A stretch of DNA of 6,832 nucleotides. Origin: Caldithrix sp. RBG_13_44_9. GTDB lineage: Bacteria > Calditrichota > Calditrichia > RBG-13-44-9. The stretch is from contig MESS01000124.1 of the NCBI GenBank assembly GCA_001771055.1, positions 6,718 to 13,549 of the forward strand. The letters run 5' to 3'. This document shows, in pieces, positions 4,600 to 6,832 of this stretch. The notes below the pieces were generated by a model that made no database searches, was not told where the DNA came from, and worked only from the letters and a program-made list of their open reading frames with translations. How positions within the stretch are numbered: position 1 is the stretch's first letter; every line of letters starts with the position of its first letter. The position numbers and the translations under genes are program-made.

Positions 4600-6832
4600 C
4601 TATAATAAGATAAATTTATCAGACAACTTTCCAATGGTAATTTTAAATTCACCCGGTTCTACTGCCCTCTTATTTTCCCGGTTTATAAAACTCAAATCGC
4701 CTGCCGTCAGCGCAAATTCAATGGTACTGCTTTCACCCGGCTGCAGATATATCCCCTGGAAACCTTTCACCTGCTGAACCGGGGGAGTGATGCTTCGTAC
4801 CAGATCACTCACATAAAGATGAACTACTTCTTTGCCGGCCCGGTTTCCGGAATTGCGGACTGTTACCCGCACATTGAGCACTTGATCCTGGGACAGCTCC
4901 TTTTTATCAAGCTTCAGATCGGAATATTCGAAAGTGGTATAACTCAATCCATGACCAAACGGAAAGAGCGGATGGTAGCTGTTGGGTTGGGTAATCTCAC
5001 TGTATTTATGATCATAACACAACAGGTCATTCGCAGAACGGGGATAACTGATGGGCAGTTTACCGGCGGGATTAAAATCACCGAATAATACATCAGCAAC
5101 GGCATTGCCACCTTCCAGACCTGGCAGATAAGCCATTACAATCGCATCCACTTTGTCGGCAATCCGGGTAATAAGCCGGGGGCGTCCCTCCACCAGTACC
5201 AGAATGACAGGTTTGCCGGTTGTCAGTAATGCTTCAACCAGCTGCAGCTGAGCTTCCGGCAGATTCAGATCATCGATATTTCCGGGTGTTTCGCAGTAGG
5301 GCATTTCTCCCAGACAGATAACCACCGCCCCGGCATTACTGGCAGCGCTCACCGCGGCCGGTATATCGATCGTCTCATCATAGGCAGTCCCGGCTTGATA
5401 AAATACTTTATCCTTTCCCAGTTTGGCCTGAACAGCTTCCAGGATGGTATTTTTTTCCGGGGGATACAGACTTTCCTCATTTCCCTGCCAGGTGATGCTC
5501 CAGCCGCTATTCATTACCGAGAGCAGATTCGCAGTGGGACCGGTGACCAGTACTTTTTTATCCCTGGATAACGGCAGAATATTTTTTTCATTTTTCAATA
5601 AGGTCAAGGATTCGCGGGCGGCCTGCAGATTCACCCCGGAAAATTCCGGAGAGGCAAATTTTTCCTTCAGCTTTTTATCAGGATAGGGACGGTCAAACAG
5701 ACCTAATTGATATTTGACGGTCAGAATTCTCCGCACTGCTTCATCGATCCGGGAAAGCGGTACTGCCTCTTCTCGGACTAATTCCAGCAGATCATTATAA
5801 AAACTGAGATCATAGGGTACCATGCTCATATCGATACCAGCCATCACTGCCATGCGCACCGCGTCTTTGCGGCTGGCGGCAACCTTCTCCCGCTCATAGA
5901 GATTGATGATATCTTTCCAGTCCGATACAGCCAGACCCTGAAAACCCAACTCGTTTCTAAGAATTTCGGTCAATATAACCGGATCTGAATGAATCGGAAT
6001 CCCATTGATCTCCGAGGAATTGACCATTATGGTCTGGCAGCCGGCATTCACTGCAGCCTGAAAGGGAGGAAGAAATATTTCCCGCAGCATCCGCTCCGGG
6101 ATCCAGGCCGGGGTGCGGTCTTTGCCGGAAAGCGGGACACTGTAGCCCAGGTAGTGTTTCATACAGGCTGCTACTTTATCAGCTGCCGCCAGGCTGGCCG
6201 GATCACCCTGCAAACCTTTAATGTAGGCTGAACCCATCACACTGACCGTGTATGGATCCTCTCCATAAGTCTCGAATAACCGCGGCCATAACGGATTCCG
6301 GCCTACTTCCAGGACCGGATTAAAATTCCAGGGAATTCCCGAAGCACGGACCTCATAAGCAGTAATTTCTCCATTCTTTCTTGCCAGATCGGTATTCCAG
6401 GTGGCCGCCATTCCCAGACTATGCGGAAACAAGGTTGCACCCAGGGTATAATTGGCACCATGAATGGCGTCAATGCCATAGAGGATGGGAATTCCCAGCC
6501 GGGTTTTCTTGGTAGCCAGATCCTGGATCCGGGTAATGACCTCATGCCAGTAATCGACGCTATGGGCCACATCCCACACGTTCAGGATGGAACCCACCTG
6601 GTGCTTGACAATGGCATTTTCCAGCTTTGAAAGATCCAATTGATGCCGGGTATTGACCGACCCCCTCGAACTGGATACTGCTTCTATGGTAATCTGGGTC
6701 ATCTGCCCGACTTTTTCTTCGAGGGTCATCTTCGACAACAGGGCTTCTACATTTTTCATAATTTCCTGCTCCTTTACCTGTGCCTGTGAATAATTGACAG
6801 AGCCAAATAAAAGTAACAGACTGAGAATCAGG
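4600..6832 (-). CDS. Secreted family 3 glycoside hydrolase, beta-glucosidase type (5' end cut by window edge)
   Basis: The frame ends at TAG (4600-4602) and is open to the right edge. From ATG at 6759 it encodes 719 residues, but the same frame continues upstream for 24 codons with a signal-peptide core (LILSLLLLFGSVNYSQA) and a plausible cleavage after SQA. The true start is therefore probably just outside the window. Numbered from the 6759 ATG: (alpha/beta)8-barrel about 1-350 with MTLEEKVGQM (11-20), YGIDAIHG (94-101), ETYGEDPY (163-170), KHYLGY (201-206) and nucleophile D280 in AVSDW; alpha/beta sandwich about 385-585 with GEMPYCETPGN, where E490 aligns with the acid/base of barley ExoI-type enzymes; Fn3-like domain about 620-715 after PFGHGLSYTTFEYS. 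All expected catalytic residues and the usual length are present. From memory it most resembles Bacteroidetes enzymes such as BoGH3B, which remove glucose from the non-reducing ends of beta-glucans or xyloglucan fragments; the exact linkage cannot be told. It has no T9SS sorting domain, so a periplasmic location is likely. The CotH-like gene follows after 144 bases. Confidence 0.93.
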   Translation of the reverse strand, partial: LILSLLLLFGSVNYSQAQVKEQEIMKNVEALLSKMTLEEKVGQMTQITIEAVSSSRGSVNTRHQLDLSKLENAIVKHQVGSILNVWDVAHSVDYWHEVITRIQDLATKKTRLGIPILYGIDAIHGANYTLGATLFPHSLGMAATWNTDLARKNGEITAYEVRASGIPWNFNPVLEVGRNPLWPRLFETYGEDPYTVSVMGSAYIKGLQGDPASLAAADKVAACMKHYLGYSVPLSGKDRTPAWIPERMLREIFLPPFQAAVNAGCQTIMVNSSEINGIPIHSDPVILTEILRNELGFQGLAVSDWKDIINLYEREKVAASRKDAVRMAVMAGIDMSMVPYDLSFYNDLLELVREEAVPLSRIDEAVRRILTVKYQLGLFDRPYPDKKLKEKFASPEFSGVNLQAARESLTLLKNEKNILPLSRDKKVLVTGPTANLLSVMNSGWSITWQGNEESLYPPEKNTILEAVQAKLGKDKVFYQAGTAYDETIDIPAAVSAASNAGAVVICLGEMPYCETPGNIDDLNLPEAQLQLVEALLTTGKPVILVLVEGRPRLITRIADKVDAIVMAYLPGLEGGNAVADVLFGDFNPAGKLPISYPRSANDLLCYDHKYSEITQPNSYHPLFPFGHGLSYTTFEYSDLKLDKKELSQDQVLNVRVTVRNSGNRAGKEVVHLYVSDLVRSITPPVQQVKGFQGIYLQPGESSTIEFALTAGDLSFINRENKRAVEPGEFKITIGKLSDKFILL
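6769..6773 (-). promoter_or_regulatory. Shine-Dalgarno-like AGGAG inside the GH3 signal-peptide region
   Basis: On the minus strand AGGAG lies nine bases before the ATG at 6759-6757, ideal spacing for initiation. This makes 6759 look like the start of the GH3 gene. However, the frame upstream is open and encodes a signal-peptide core, so the motif falls within the codons for the linker after the cleavage site (VKEQEIM). It may be chance, or it may allow a second, leaderless product that stays in the cytoplasm. Confidence 0.35.

Noticed and set aside
6303..6630. Open frames on both strands within the GH3 barrel region
   Set aside because: They coincide with conserved GH3 motifs in the main frame, so they are shadows.
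913..6832. A dedicated new system made of GH3, CotH-like and HlyD-like genes
   Set aside because: Shared strand is the only link seen; the gaps are 144 and 295 bases, the predicted locations differ, and no known pathway joins these families. Conserved gene order in other genomes would be needed to support it.

Overview
The window carries three genes, all on the minus strand. Read in transcription order (high to low coordinates) they are a family 3 glycoside hydrolase (4600 to the right edge), a 1180-residue secreted multidomain CotH-type protein (913-4455), and the first ~205 codons of an HlyD-type membrane fusion protein (1-617, running off the left edge). No RNA gene, CRISPR array, insertion sequence or integrase is visible. 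Coding density is high, and the two gaps (144 and 295 bases) are AT-rich.

The organism is most likely a Gram-negative member of the Fibrobacteres-Chlorobi-Bacteroidetes (FCB) superphylum or an allied candidate phylum such as Calditrichota, KSB1, Marinimicrobia or Cloacimonetes. The main clue is the C-terminus of the CotH protein, which has the YQNYPNPFN motif and a FlgD-like Ig fold ending in KKTGKMLLLK. This is the typical cargo-sorting domain of type IX secretion (T9SS) in that group. The GH3 enzyme also resembles Bacteroidetes beta-glucosidases, and the HlyD-like protein requires an inner membrane and an envelope. This placement is inferred from protein style only.

Layout: 1-617 is the 5' part of the HlyD-like gene. 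618-912 is intergenic and contains a 125-base element (756-880) bounded by near-perfect 16-base inverted arms, each built from two ATCCTG-type units. 913-4455 is the CotH-like protein: signal peptide, split lamin-tail domain with a nested beta-sandwich, chitobiase-type Fn3 domain, CotH domain, small repeat domain, second lamin-tail domain and T9SS sorting domain. 4456-4599 is intergenic and contains a strong hairpin whose T-tract lies on the strand opposite to the genes. 4600-6832 is the GH3 enzyme, whose reading frame continues upstream of the obvious ATG into a signal peptide cut by the window edge.

How they may work together (inference): the GH3 enzyme has a signal peptide but no sorting domain, so it is probably periplasmic and trims beta-gluco-oligosaccharides. 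The CotH-like protein is probably exported across the outer membrane by T9SS to the cell surface or medium. Shared orientation permits co-transcription, but the gaps and the lack of a known functional link between GH3, CotH and HlyD proteins make a dedicated system unproven. I see no convincing new defence or mobile system. The best leads are the architecture of the CotH protein, its altered nucleotide-binding-type motif, the extended GH3 start and the two intergenic structures.
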